NCBI GenBank assembly: GCA_900107365.1
Contig: FNPS01000001.1
Location: forward strand, 806,001-870,000
DNA: 64,000 bases
DNA from: Flavobacterium aquidurense
Lineage (GTDB): Bacteria; Bacteroidota; Bacteroidia; Flavobacteriales; Flavobacteriaceae
Reading direction: 5' to 3'
Shown piece after piece: positions 54,893 to 63,130 of this stretch. How positions within the stretch are numbered: position 1 is the stretch's first letter; each line of letters starts with the position of its first letter. The translations under genes and the position numbers were made by a program. The notes below the pieces were generated by a model, which was given only the letters and a program-made list of their open reading frames with translations, had not been told where the DNA came from and searched no databases.

Positions 54893-55864
54893 ATGACGAT
54901 CCAGCAATTAAAATATATTGTAGCCTTAGACGAAGAACGCCATTTTGCAAGAGCGGCCGAAGTTTGTATGGTCACACAACCCGGACTAACGATTCAGTTA
55001 AAGAATCTGGAAGAAGAAATCGGAATAAAGATTTTTGATCGAAATAAAGTGCCACTAACGCCCACTATATTAGGAACAGAGATTATCAATCGTGCAAAAA
55101 AAATTCTTCGTGAAGCAGATGAGATTCGGGATTTTGTAGTCAATGAAAAAAATCTTTTGGAAGGAGAGATCAAGCTCGGAATTATTTCGACTTTATCACC
55201 GTATCTTATTCCGTTGTTTATTAAGGCGATGAAAGAGGCGACTCCAAAAGTACATTTCATTATCCGGGAAGCCAATACCGGTCAATTAATGAAGGATTTA
55301 GAAACAGGAGCGCTTGATGTGGTAATTATGGCTACTCCAACAGGAAATCCCAATTTAATTGAACATCCCGTTTTTAAGGAACCTTTTGTGGCCTATTTGA
55401 ATGAGTCCCATCCCATGGCGAACAAAGACTTTTATGAACTGCAGCCCGGAGATAAAACCGAATTATTATTGCTGCATCATGAGTTTTGTTACAATGCACA
55501 ACTATTGGATATCTGCGGTTTAAAATCTTCAGATAAAATAAAAGAGCAGTTTACTTACGATATCAGTTCTATAGAAACTTTAAAAAACCTGGTCCGCGCA
55601 CATTTGGGATTTGCTATTATTCCGCAGCTTTCTATTTTAAATGATGCGCCATCCGGACTTTTTAAACCTTTCACAGAACCTATTCCCGTAAGAGAAATCA
55701 GTCTGGTGGTTTCCGATTCTTTTTCGAAGAAATTAATCCTGGAAAAAATGAACGAAGCGATCTGGAATTCCCTTCCAGAATCCCTCAAAAAAGATTTCGC
55801 TTATCGAAAAATCCGCTGGAACGATTCGCCTTATTTTGTGAAAGCCATTAGTAAGTTTATGTAA
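54893..55864 (+). CDS. oxyR: OxyR-type LysR hydrogen peroxide sensor
   Basis: 323 residues. LysR helix-turn-helix at the N-terminus (MTIQQLKYIVALDEERHFARAAEVCMVTQPGLTIQLKNLEEEIGIKIFDR) and a two-lobed sensor. The redox pair is EFC199YNAQLLDIC208, the same spacing and even the same numbers as Cys199/Cys208 of E. coli OxyR, so peroxide sensing by disulfide formation is well supported. Regulates peroxide-defence genes; an OsmC peroxidase gene is encoded 1 kb downstream on the other strand. Confidence 0.94.
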   Translation: MTIQQLKYIVALDEERHFARAAEVCMVTQPGLTIQLKNLEEEIGIKIFDRNKVPLTPTILGTEIINRAKKILREADEIRDFVVNEKNLLEGEIKLGIISTLSPYLIPLFIKAMKEATPKVHFIIREANTGQLMKDLETGALDVVIMATPTGNPNLIEHPVFKEPFVAYLNESHPMANKDFYELQPGDKTELLLLHHEFCYNAQLLDICGLKSSDKIKEQFTYDISSIETLKNLVRAHLGFAIIPQLSILNDAPSGLFKPFTEPIPVREISLVVSDSFSKKLILEKMNEAIWNSLPESLKKDFAYRKIRWNDSPYFVKAISKFM

Positions 55865-56000
55865 TTTAAACACATAGAAACATAGTTTTTTCTTTGTCGA
55901 GAAAGGCGTTTCACTTGCTTGAAAACACATAGCTATGTGTCTTGAAACAAGTGAAACGCCTTTTTGCAGTATAAAAATCTATGTTTCTATGTGTTTAAAT
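55864..56000. repeat. 137-bp nested palindrome after oxyR
   Basis: Outer arms of 22 bp (55864-55885 and 55979-56000; TTTAAACACATAGAAACATAG on the left) enclose 16-bp arms AAAGGCGTTTCACTTG / CAAGTGAAACGCCTTT (55902-55917, 55948-55963) and a central ACACATAGCTATGTGT (55925-55940). It starts at the oxyR stop codon and lies between convergent genes; possibly a mobile repeat that doubles as terminator. Confidence 0.85.
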
Positions 56001-56025
56001 ACTTAGCTCAAAGCTGAAACAATTA

Positions 56026-56802
56026 TTATTTTTTCGATGCCTCAATAATCACATTAGCTACTTTTGCTGGTTGTGAAATAAAAACCACATGGCTTCCTTT
56101 TATTTCTGTGATTTTCGTGTTAGAACGTTTGTACATGGCACGCTCAATATCAGGGTTGATGCTTTTATCTTCAGTTGCTACAATTCCGTAAGAAGGTTTA
56201 TCTCTCCAGGCCGCTTTTGTAATAGGCGTTCCGAAACCTTGTGCGTGGAAAGCACCTTGAGAAGCAAACATAAAATCAGCTTGTTCTTTGCTTAAGTCGC
56301 CTGCAAAACCAGCGTGAAATTTAGCTTTGTCATAATAAGCGATTCCTTTGTCATCTGGAGGCAGAACACCATTTTCAGGAGCAGGAGGTGCAGTTTGCAA
56401 CCATTGAATAGAGTTTTCTCCGTTATCAGGCTGTAAAGCCGCTACGTAAACTAATGCTGCTACTTTTGGGTGATTTCCAGCCTCAGTAATTACAGTTCCG
56501 CCCCAAGAATGTCCTACCAAAATGGTTGGTCCGTCTTGTTTGTCTAAAGCTAAATTAGTTGCTGCAACATCGTCTGCCAAAGAGCTTAAAGGGTTTTGAA
56601 CGATCGTTACATTATATCCTTTTTTAGTCAAAATTTGGTATAATCCCTGCCATCCTGAACCGTCTGCAAAGGCACCGTGTACCAATACAACGTTTTTAAT
56701 TTGTGGAGCAGCAGTTTTAGTTTGTGCGTTAACATTTACAGTTGTAAATACTAAACTTAAGATTAAAGTTGCGAATGCGAAATAGCGATTAATTGTTTTC
56801 AT
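56026..56802 (-). CDS. Secreted alpha/beta hydrolase
   Basis: 258 residues, signal peptide ending VNAQ (about residue 27). VVLVHGAFADGSGWQGLYQIL is the oxyanion region, GHS99WGG the nucleophile elbow, and EIKGSHVVFISQP carries the catalytic His. Resembles the EstC/methyl-salicylate-esterase-like group often seen in stress or catabolic contexts. Substrate unknown. Same strand as, and 83 bp downstream of, the OsmC gene, possibly co-transcribed. Confidence 0.88.
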   Translation of the reverse strand: MKTINRYFAFATLILSLVFTTVNVNAQTKTAAPQIKNVVLVHGAFADGSGWQGLYQILTKKGYNVTIVQNPLSSLADDVAATNLALDKQDGPTILVGHSWGGTVITEAGNHPKVAALVYVAALQPDNGENSIQWLQTAPPAPENGVLPPDDKGIAYYDKAKFHAGFAGDLSKEQADFMFASQGAFHAQGFGTPITKAAWRDKPSYGIVATEDKSINPDIERAMYKRSNTKITEIKGSHVVFISQPAKVANVIIEASKK

Positions 56803-56884
56803 AATATAAATTTTAGATTGTTGATTTTAGATTTTGACATTGAAATTGCCATTGATTTTTGATATTGATTTTTGATATTGATAT

Positions 56885-57301
56885 TTAGTTTAATTTTACA
56901 GATAATGTGATTTCTGTATTAAGAAGTTTTGAGATTGGACAGATTTCTTTTGCTTTTTGAGCTGCCAGTTGAAAATCTTCTGCAGAGATTCCAGGTACTT
57001 TTCCAGTCAATTCTAATTGAATTAAAGTAATGGTTCCATCTTCGAAAGTAACTTTTGCTACTGTATCTAAATCTTCTGGTACAAATCCAGCTTCAGATAA
57101 TAAAAAGCTTAATTGCATGGTAAAACAGCCTGAATGTGCTGCTGCGATTAATTCTTCAGGGTTGGTTCCAACTCCTTGTTCAAAACGGGTTTTGAAAGAT
57201 AATTGTGCTTCGTTCAAAGTTGTGCTTTGTGTACTGATGGTTCCTTTTCCTTCCATTCCAGTACCTTTCCAGTTTGCGTTTGCTCTTCTTGTAAATTTCA
57301 T
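56885..57301 (-). CDS. OsmC-family peroxiredoxin
   Basis: 138 residues. OsmC signature: ANWKGTGMEGKGTISTQS, GTNPEELIAAAHSGC59FTMQLSFLL with the peroxidatic Cys and KAKEIC121PISKLLN with the resolving Cys. Reduces organic hydroperoxides in the cytoplasm using thiols. Position near oxyR suggests a shared peroxide-defence role. Confidence 0.93.
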   Translation of the reverse strand: MKFTRRANANWKGTGMEGKGTISTQSTTLNEAQLSFKTRFEQGVGTNPEELIAAAHSGCFTMQLSFLLSEAGFVPEDLDTVAKVTFEDGTITLIQLELTGKVPGISAEDFQLAAQKAKEICPISKLLNTEITLSVKLN

Positions 57302-57494
57302 GATTTCTATTTTTTTAAGTTGTTTTAATTATTTAAAATCAATTGTTTGATTTTGATGAGACAAATGTATGGCGGGTATGATTATTAATCAAATTAATAA
57401 TTTTTGAGTGTTATTAAAATAATTTATAATGATTGAATTTAGAGTTCTTAGAGAAGGAAAGAAGCTTTATAAAATTTTTAGGACTGAAAGGGTT

Positions 57495-57765
57495 AGAATA
57501 TAGAATATAGAATATAGAATATAGAGTATAGAGTATAGAGTATAGAGTATAGAGTATAGAGTATAGAGTATAGAGTATAGAGTATAGAATATAGAATGTA
57601 GAATATAGAATGTAAAATGTAGAATGTAAAATGTAGAATGTAAAATGTAAAATGTCGAGTATAGAGTATAGAATAAAGAAAAAAGAAGTTATAGTAACGT
57701 ATAACGAATAACCAATAACAAGTAACGAATAAAGAATAACGAATAATGAATAAGGAATCAACGAT
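57495..57765. repeat. Two back-to-back heptanucleotide tandem arrays
   Basis: Array 1 (57495-57676): 26 consecutive 7-base units, AGAATAT x4, AGAGTAT x9, then alternating AGAATAT/AGAATGT/AAAATGT and AGAGTAT. Array 2 (57703-57765): AACGAAT, AACCAAT, AACAAGT, AACGAAT, AAAGAAT, AACGAAT, AATGAAT, AAGGAAT and a final CAACGAT. Copy number is probably variable between strains. Confidence 0.92.
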
Positions 57766-57859
57766 TAAACAAATAAACAAATAAACTTAATTAATCTACT
57801 ATGTTGATAGGTTAATAAAAGTTTTGATGATTTATGGGGTTAAATCGAAAAATACTCTT

Positions 57860-57867
57860 TAAATTTG
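57860..57867 (+). promoter_or_regulatory. -7 box of the met leader
   Basis: TAAATTTG matches TAnnTTTG and ends 8 bases before the leader ATG, so the leader mRNA would be almost leaderless. No clear -33 box. Confidence 0.45.
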
Positions 57868-57875
57868 CAACCGCA

Positions 57876-57968
57876 ATGAGAAATAACAGTCACAATATGA
57901 AGAATTATTATAACAGCAACAAAATGATGTGCTGGGATACTGTAATGATTGTATGGGCTTCTATATAA
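57876..57968 (+). CDS. Met-rich leader peptide of metNIQ (candidate attenuator)
   Basis: A 30-codon frame starting MRNNSHNMKNYYNSNKMMCW, with Met at 1, 8, 17, 18 and 24. The adjacent Met codons 17-18 (57924-57929) sit in the loop of CAGCA (57914-57918)/TGCTG (57930-57934), just before its 3' arm. A strong terminator follows 18 bp after the stop, and metN starts 24 bp later. This is the layout of ribosome-mediated attenuation: stalling at Met codons when methionine is scarce would change folding and allow read-through. A weak antiterminator pairing (GGCTT at 57956-57960 with AAGCC at 57989-57993) is possible. No S-box SAM riboswitch was recognised. Confidence 0.6.
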   Translation: MRNNSHNMKNYYNSNKMMCWDTVMIVWASI

Positions 57969-57986
57969 AATAATACTATTTTTTCG

Positions 57987-58024
57987 AAAAGCCTTTCATG
58001 AGTAATTTGAAAGGCTTTTTTGTT
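57987..58024 (+). terminator. Terminator between met leader and metN
   Basis: AAAAGCCTTTCA (57987-57998), loop of 9, TGAAAGGCTTTT (58008-58019), then T residues. It lies upstream of metN, so it can only make sense as an attenuator or as the end of an unrelated upstream RNA. Confidence 0.9.
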
Positions 58025-58043
58025 TTTAAACTAAAATTAAAGA

Positions 58044-59075
58044 ATGATTGAATTAAAAAACGTTAGTAAAACTTTTCATCAGAAGGACCGAATTGTTTCG
58101 GCGCTATCGGATGTCTCGTTAAAGGTTCCGCCAGGGAAAATTTTTGGTGTAATCGGAACTTCGGGAGCGGGGAAAAGTACTTTAATCAGATGTGTTAATT
58201 TACTGGAAAGACCTACTTCGGGAGAAATTATTGTGGATGGAAAATCCCTGATACAATTATCAAACGCTCAGCTTGCTATTGAAAGAAGGCAAATCGGAAT
58301 GATTTTTCAGCATTTTAATTTACTTTCTTCGAGAACAGTCTTTGAAAATGTTGCTTTTCCACTGGAATTAGCCGGAACTCCAAAAGCAACAATTAACGAA
58401 AGAGTTTTAGAATTGCTTCAATTGGTTGGTTTATCCGAAAAAGCAAATGATTATCCGGCAAGTCTTTCGGGTGGACAAAAACAAAGAGTTGCGATTGCCA
58501 GAACATTGGCCAATAATCCAAAAGTTTTATTGTGTGACGAAGCAACAAGTGCATTGGATCCCGCAACTACAAGATCTATTCTGAACTTACTGAAAGATAT
58601 TAATCGCCGACTTAACATCACGATTTTACTGATTACACACCAGATGGAAGTGGTAAAATCAATTTGTGATGAAGTAGCCGTAATTAGTCACGGAAAACTG
58701 ATAGAGCAGGGAAGTGTGGGTGAAATTTTTGCAGACCCAAAACACGAACTGACAAGGGAATTTATAGCTTCTTCTTTGCATTTGGATATTCCTCCCGTTT
58801 ATCTGGAAAGATTACAGAAGGAAGATGGCGAAAATTTAAATCCGCTACTAAGACTTGAAATGACAGGAAAGTCAGTAAATGAGCCTGTAATTTCAGAAGT
58901 TTCACGATTATTTGATACTAATTTTAAAATTATTAGCGCCCAAATGGATCAGGCTGGTGAAGTTAATTTTGGAATTATGCTGATCGAGTTATCCGGTAAA
59001 CGCGAAAACTACAAAGCTGCAATCGAATATTTTATATCAAAACATATTAAAACAGAAATCATAGGTTATGTCTGA
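58044..59075 (+). CDS. metN: Methionine ABC transporter ATP-binding protein
   Basis: 343 residues. Walker [10 protein letters not shown] at residues 38-46, signature LSGGQKQR, Walker [13 protein letters not shown], and a C-terminal NIL domain of about 85 residues that in MetN binds methionine and inhibits transport. Powers import of D/L-methionine with MetI and MetQ. Overlaps metI by 8 bp. Confidence 0.94.
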   Translation: MIELKNVSKTFHQKDRIVSALSDVSLKVPPGKIFGVIGTSGAGKSTLIRCVNLLERPTSGEIIVDGKSLIQLSNAQLAIERRQIGMIFQHFNLLSSRTVFENVAFPLELAGTPKATINERVLELLQLVGLSEKANDYPASLSGGQKQRVAIARTLANNPKVLLCDEATSALDPATTRSILNLLKDINRRLNITILLITHQMEVVKSICDEVAVISHGKLIEQGSVGEIFADPKHELTREFIASSLHLDIPPVYLERLQKEDGENLNPLLRLEMTGKSVNEPVISEVSRLFDTNFKIISAQMDQAGEVNFGIMLIELSGKRENYKAAIEYFISKHIKTEIIGYV

Positions 59076-59721
59076 ATCCATTATTGAATTATTATTAAAA
59101 GGAACCTGGGAAACAATCATCATGACATTTTTGTCTGGCTTTTTTGGCTTCCTGCTAGGCCTTCCAACAGGTATCTTGCTTTTCCTTACCCGAAAAAATC
59201 AAATATTAGAACAACCCGCTTTAAATAGAGTTTTATCTGTTTTAGTGAATATTTTCCGTTCGATTCCCTTTATTATCTTAATTGTCTGGATGATTCCGTT
59301 TACTCGTGCCATTGTCGGAACCTCTATTGGTGTTAGTGCGGCATTGGTTCCGTTAAGTATTGGTGCAGCACCCTTTATTGCACGATTGGTAGAAAATAGT
59401 CTTTTAGGTTTGCCATCTGGATTAATTGAAGCCGCAAGAGCTTTAGGTGCAACCCCTTTTCAAATAGTATATAAAGTATTATTGCCGGAAGCGTTGCCTT
59501 CTTTGATCAATGCAGCATCCATTACTTTAATCACGCTTGTGGGATATTCTGCAATGGGTGGAGCAGTAGGAGCAGGTGGTTTAGGACAGGTGGGCTATCA
59601 GTATGGCTATATTGGTTATGATGCGGTAACGATGAATTCGGTATTGGCTTTATTGGTGATTCTGGTGTTCCTTATCCAGTTTGCCGGTGATACTTTATCA
59701 AAACGATTTGACCACAGATAA
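59068..59721 (+). CDS. metI: Methionine ABC transporter permease
   Basis: 217 residues, five membrane segments. The ABC-permease contact loop reads [29 protein letters not shown]. Starts inside the end of metN, so translation is coupled. Confidence 0.94.
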   Translation: MSESIIELLLKGTWETIIMTFLSGFFGFLLGLPTGILLFLTRKNQILEQPALNRVLSVLVNIFRSIPFIILIVWMIPFTRAIVGTSIGVSAALVPLSIGAAPFIARLVENSLLGLPSGLIEAARALGATPFQIVYKVLLPEALPSLINAASITLITLVGYSAMGGAVGAGGLGQVGYQYGYIGYDAVTMNSVLALLVILVFLIQFAGDTLSKRFDHR

Positions 59722-59764
59722 TGGTCAATTAAAAATTTAGAATTAAAAATTAAAAAATATAAAG

Positions 59765-60583
59765 ATGAATACTAAATTAAATTTCTTTAAAACAGCCGGA
59801 ATTATAGCCTTATCACTTGTTTTATCCAATTGTGGCGAAAACAAAAAGAACGATCCGCACCATATTAAAGTGGGCGTTGCTTCCGGACCAGAATTAAAAG
59901 TGGCAGAGGCGGCTAAAAAAGTAGCCAAAGAAAAATACGGACTTGAGGTGGAACTGGTTTCGTTTAATGATTATGTAATTCCAAACGAAGCGTTGAGTCA
60001 GGGCGATATTGATGCCAATGCTTTTCAGCACAAACCTTATTTGGATGAGCAGTCTAAACAACGTGGTTATAAATTAGCCATTATCGGAAAAACATTTGTG
60101 TATCCGATTGCGGCTTATTCTAAAAAGATAAAAAGCCTTTCCGAATTGAAAAACGAAAGCACTATCATTATTCCAAATGATCCAACAAACGGAGGTCGTT
60201 CGTTATTGCTTTTAGAAAAAAACGGTTTATTGAAATTGCGTGCCGGAGTGGGTTTACTACCAAAAGTAACCGACATTGTAAGTAATCCTAAAAATCTTAA
60301 AATATTAGAATTAGAAGCGCCTCAATTGCCTCGTGCCTTAGACGATCAAAATGTTTCGATTGCTATTATCAATAACACTTTTGCTTCTCAGGCAGGTTTG
60401 GTTCCGGCGCGTGATGCCTTGTTTGTAGAAGATAAAGATTCTCCATACGTAAATCTGGTGGTTAGCCGCGAAGACAATAAAAATGAAGAAAAAGTAAAAC
60501 AGTTTCTTCAGGCATTCCAATCTGCAGAAGTAGAGCAGGCAGCTATTCGTGAATTTAAAGGAGGGGCTGTGAAGGGCTGGTAA
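59765..60583 (+). CDS. metQ: Methionine-binding lipoprotein
   Basis: 272 residues, lipobox LVLSNC-GEN. NlpA/MetQ pattern: KVGVASGPELKVAEAAKKVAKEKYGLEVELVSFNDYVIPNEALSQGDIDANAFQHKPYLDEQ. Captures methionine at the outer face of the inner membrane for MetNI. Ends the operon; strong terminator at 60607-60650. Confidence 0.94.
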   Translation: MNTKLNFFKTAGIIALSLVLSNCGENKKNDPHHIKVGVASGPELKVAEAAKKVAKEKYGLEVELVSFNDYVIPNEALSQGDIDANAFQHKPYLDEQSKQRGYKLAIIGKTFVYPIAAYSKKIKSLSELKNESTIIIPNDPTNGGRSLLLLEKNGLLKLRAGVGLLPKVTDIVSNPKNLKILELEAPQLPRALDDQNVSIAIINNTFASQAGLVPARDALFVEDKDSPYVNLVVSREDNKNEEKVKQFLQAFQSAEVEQAAIREFKGGAVKGW

Positions 60584-60918
60584 TTGATGGTAAAATATGA
60601 GAATCAGAAAAACCGGCATAAAATCTAAAGGGATTTTATGCCGGTTTTTTTGATATTAGTATTGCTAAGAAAATCTAATGTTTAGTCTTTCTAATACCTT
60701 GTTTTATAATTTACAATTATTGGTTAGCGCTTTATTTTTTATCTTATTTCTTTTCTAAATGCATGAATAAAAATATAAATATTTTCCTTCAAATTTTTCG
60801 ATTGCGTTAAGATTATATACTATATTAGTTTAAAGAATTTAATAGTATTGAATCGATTCACATTCCGGATACGTGATAAATTGGCATCTATATAATTTAG
60901 ATTGATTGGCGTTACGTG
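60584..60918. other. Gap before the RAYT element
   Basis: Contains the metQ terminator, AT-rich sequence, and near 60868-60890 a degenerate REP copy (ACGTGATAAATTGGCATCT). No gene seen. Confidence 0.5.
60607..60650 (+). terminator. Terminator of metNIQ
   Basis: AACCGGCATAAAATC and GATTTTATGCCGGTT arms with A and T runs; a stem of about 16 bp. Confidence 0.92.
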
Positions 60919-60938
60919 AGACGCGATAAATCGCGTCT
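60919..60938. repeat. REP palindrome upstream of the RAYT gene
   Basis: AGACGCGA-TAAA-TCGCGTCT. The same palindrome occurs twice inside the transposase gene (61293-61314, 61393-61412). Confidence 0.85.
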
Positions 60939-60995
60939 GTACTTTGCAGATTATCATGATTATATAGAGATGATCGATTGCTTCTGTTTTAGAAA

Positions 60996-61685
60996 ATGAA
61001 AATAAAAAAAATGATAAAATTTCAGAATAAATATCGCATTCCATCTGCCAGATTAGAAAATTGGGATTATGGTGCAAATGGCGCCTATTTTATCACAATA
61101 TGTACGGATAAAATGCAGCATTATTTTGGGGAGGTTTATAAACGCGAAATGCAATTAAATGAATTGGGAAAATTAGCTCACGATTTATGGCGGGAGATTA
61201 CCAACCAATTTCCATACGTCGAATTAGGAAATTTTGTAATCATGCCCAATCACATGCATGGAATATTAATAATAAATAAATCCGTATCCGTAGAGACGCG
61301 ATTCATCGCGTCTCCTCCTGAAAATGCAGATCCAAATCAGCCATTAAATGATAGTGATGTAGATCCGCAAATAATTGATAATGAAACCGCAGAGACGCGA
61401 TTAATCGCGTCTGTACTAGATCCGCGATTAATTGATTATGAAATACGCATATGCAGTGGCGGGATTGCAGGGGATAAAAATCCGATGCTAAATGAAAATA
61501 TATCACGTATTATTCGATGGTATAAAGGAAGGTGTAGTTTTGAAATGCGTAAAATTCATGCTGATTTTAAGTGGCATTCCAGATTTCATGATCATATTAT
61601 CAGAAATTCTAAATCATTTGATACTATTCAGACTTATATAGAAAATAATCCTTCCAAATGGGGAGAAGATAAATTTTATAAATAA
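60996..61685 (+). CDS. REP-associated tyrosine transposase (RAYT)
   Basis: 229 residues. Y1-transposase-like HUH fold: YFITICTDKMQHYFGE, metal-binding H86-M-H88 in VIMPNHMHGIL, and catalytic Tyr214 in IQTYIENNP. RAYTs are single-domain nicking enzymes thought to spread REP palindromes. Between the HUH strand and ISRIIRWYKG there is an extra linker of about 70 residues (95-165) containing two in-frame REP palindromes that encode ETRFIAS (100-106) and ETRLIAS (133-139), plus degenerate DPQIID/DPRLID copies. The catalytic core looks intact. A second ATG at 61011 is possible. Confidence 0.9.
   Translation: MKIKKMIKFQNKYRIPSARLENWDYGANGAYFITICTDKMQHYFGEVYKREMQLNELGKLAHDLWREITNQFPYVELGNFVIMPNHMHGILIINKSVSVETRFIASPPENADPNQPLNDSDVDPQIIDNETAETRLIASVLDPRLIDYEIRICSGGIAGDKNPMLNENISRIIRWYKGRCSFEMRKIHADFKWHSRFHDHIIRNSKSFDTIQTYIENNPSKWGEDKFYK
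61293..61314. repeat. REP palindrome 1 inside the RAYT frame
   Basis: GAGACGCGAT-TC-ATCGCGTCTC, perfect 10-bp arms, read in frame as ETRFIAS. Confidence 0.9.
61393..61412. repeat. REP palindrome 2 inside the RAYT frame
   Basis: AGACGCGATTAATCGCGTCT, a perfect 20-bp palindrome, read in the same frame as ETRLIAS. Confidence 0.9.
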
Positions 61686-61768
61686 AAAAAAAAGCCATCA
61701 ATGCGAACCTGCCTTATAAAAAAAATAATGAGGCAATTATTTTATTTAAAGAAATTGTTTGTGAAATC

Positions 61769-62592
61769 TTATTGCTCTTCTTGAGCTACATGTATTTTTA
61801 GATACACATATTCTTTTTGAGTTTCTATATCAATCCCTGATTGAAACCAACCGATTTTGCAAAACGATCCTGACTTCCGCTGGTGCTTTTTTCGGAGGCG
61901 TTTTTGATGTTTACTGCGTTGTTGGGATCGTATCCGCCGAAAGAAGTTTTATGCGAAACCAAATGCGCCTGAATCTTAAATTGATGAAGTGAAGAACCGT
62001 TAATGAGTTTTATTTTGCTGGTTTTGGTTTGCCCAAATTGCATGCGCATGCCGTCGAAATAAAACCATTGTCCGTAACGTGTTGCTAATCGTTTCAGGAA
62101 TTCAAAACTGGTTTCGTTGTACTGCGGTTTGTATTTGAAGGGTTTTGTGAAAGTGGGCAAAATGGCTTCGCGCTGATAAAATTCTCCGGAACTTTCTTCT
62201 GAAAAGATTTCCAGTGCAATATTCTGCAGGTTCTTTTCGAGAAAGATTCTGGATTTTTTCATGTCGTCAATGACAATGGTGTGGCTGATGCCGGAAACCA
62301 ATATTCCGGCCGGACTTCCGTGGCGGTCAACCGATTCAACGCCGTTTATGATACCTTTAGACATTAATTGAATGCCGTTGACTTTAAACGTGAAAATAAC
62401 TTCTGCGCCTATGTGCTTGCTTAATGCAGCCGCCTGATCAGCGGGCTCGATTACGGCTTTGGCGGTATACTGCCACATAAAAGAAAAATAATGATGCTCA
62501 GCCATTTTTTGTGAAAGCTGCAAATCGTAATAAATAACGTTTTGCGAAAAACTACTAATAGCAATGTGTACCTGCTCGGAAAATTTACTCAT
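61769..62592 (-). pseudogene. Truncated T6SS VgrG (spike) gene
   Basis: The frame from 62592 to 61825 gives 255 residues that match the N-terminal gp27-like part of Bacteroidota VgrG: VHIAISSFSQNVIYYDLQLSQKMAEHHYFSFMWQY, GISHTIVIDDMKKSRIFLEKNL, YKPQYNETSFEFLKRLATRYGQWFYFDGMRMQFGQ. Full proteins are roughly 600 residues and continue with the gp5-like needle; here the frame stops after SVGFNQGLI. In a shifted frame just before that stop the DNA reads a plausible protein end, FQSGIDIETQKEYVYLKIH and a few residues more, stopping at 61769. So the gene appears to be a deletion remnant. Non-functional as a spike unless this short form has another role. Confidence 0.75.
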
Positions 62593-62705
62593 GATTGTAG
62601 GGTTTTGATTAGATCGATTCGTAAATATCTTTACATAAAATTGAGTTTGTAGTCTGAGAGATTAATACGATACAAGAAAAACTTGAAAGATTGTGTACTT
62701 ATTCT

Positions 62706-63116
62706 TTATTTTAAAAATTTATTAAATTTCAGATAGAATAAACTATAAACCAGAATACATAAAAATACTATTGCAATAGAAATTTTATTATATTTATTAA
62801 GGCTTAACACAGCTATTGATCCAATGACACTTGTTCCATAAAAAGATAAAAAACGAAAAATCAAGTTATTTCGAATGACAAGAAATAGATTTAAATAAGC
62901 TGAAGATGAAAGTAATAGCATTAAAGTAAAAAACATCAATGTATATATGAAAAATAGCATAATTGACACATCGCAACCTCCAATTAAGTCTTTTTCATCT
63001 TTTAAACTGATCTGCCAAACAAACGCACTAATTAAACTTAATGAAATCAATAAAAAATTAAGTTTTCGCATTAAATAACTAAAAATTTCTTTATTAGTTT
63101 TAATTGTATTTTTCAT
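62706..63116 (-). CDS. Small membrane protein, unknown (gene C)
   Basis: 136 residues from ATG 63116, four hydrophobic segments (FLLISLSLISAFVWQIS; IMLFFIYTLMFFTLMLLLSSSAYLNLFLVI; FLSFYGTSVIGSIAVLSL; ISIAIVFLCILVYSLFYL). No family recognised. It follows the 94-residue membrane gene by 14 bp in a run of small AT-rich genes next to a vgrG remnant. By position it could be an immunity-type protein of a T6SS effector island; that is inference only. Confidence 0.6.
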   Translation of the reverse strand: MKNTIKTNKEIFSYLMRKLNFLLISLSLISAFVWQISLKDEKDLIGGCDVSIMLFFIYTLMFFTLMLLLSSSAYLNLFLVIRNNLIFRFLSFYGTSVIGSIAVLSLNKYNKISIAIVFLCILVYSLFYLKFNKFLK

Positions 63117-63130
63117 CGTTAGAATTAATT

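Larger units (their letters stand above)
57302..57875. other. 574-bp gap dominated by tandem heptamers
   Basis: Holds the presumed osmC promoter region (to about 57420), the heptamer arrays at 57495-57765, a short AAACAAAT repeat (57767-57786), and the start of the met leader transcript. The open frames that appear on the minus strand here are produced by the repeats. Confidence 0.6.

Noticed and set aside
57414..57780. Minus-strand frames encoding LYSILYT-type heptapeptide repeats
   Set aside because: Any 7-base tandem repeat without stops stays open in all three frames; these frames are a by-product of the repeat array, with no start or flanking signals.
57782..57875. SAM riboswitch before metNIQ
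   Set aside because: No S-box consensus segments could be found by eye; the leader ORF and terminator explain the region better. A covariance-model search would settle it.
60820..61077. Minus-strand frame with QTRFIAS, similar to the RAYT linker
   Set aside because: The resemblance comes from the palindromic REP, which reads alike on both strands; not a gene.
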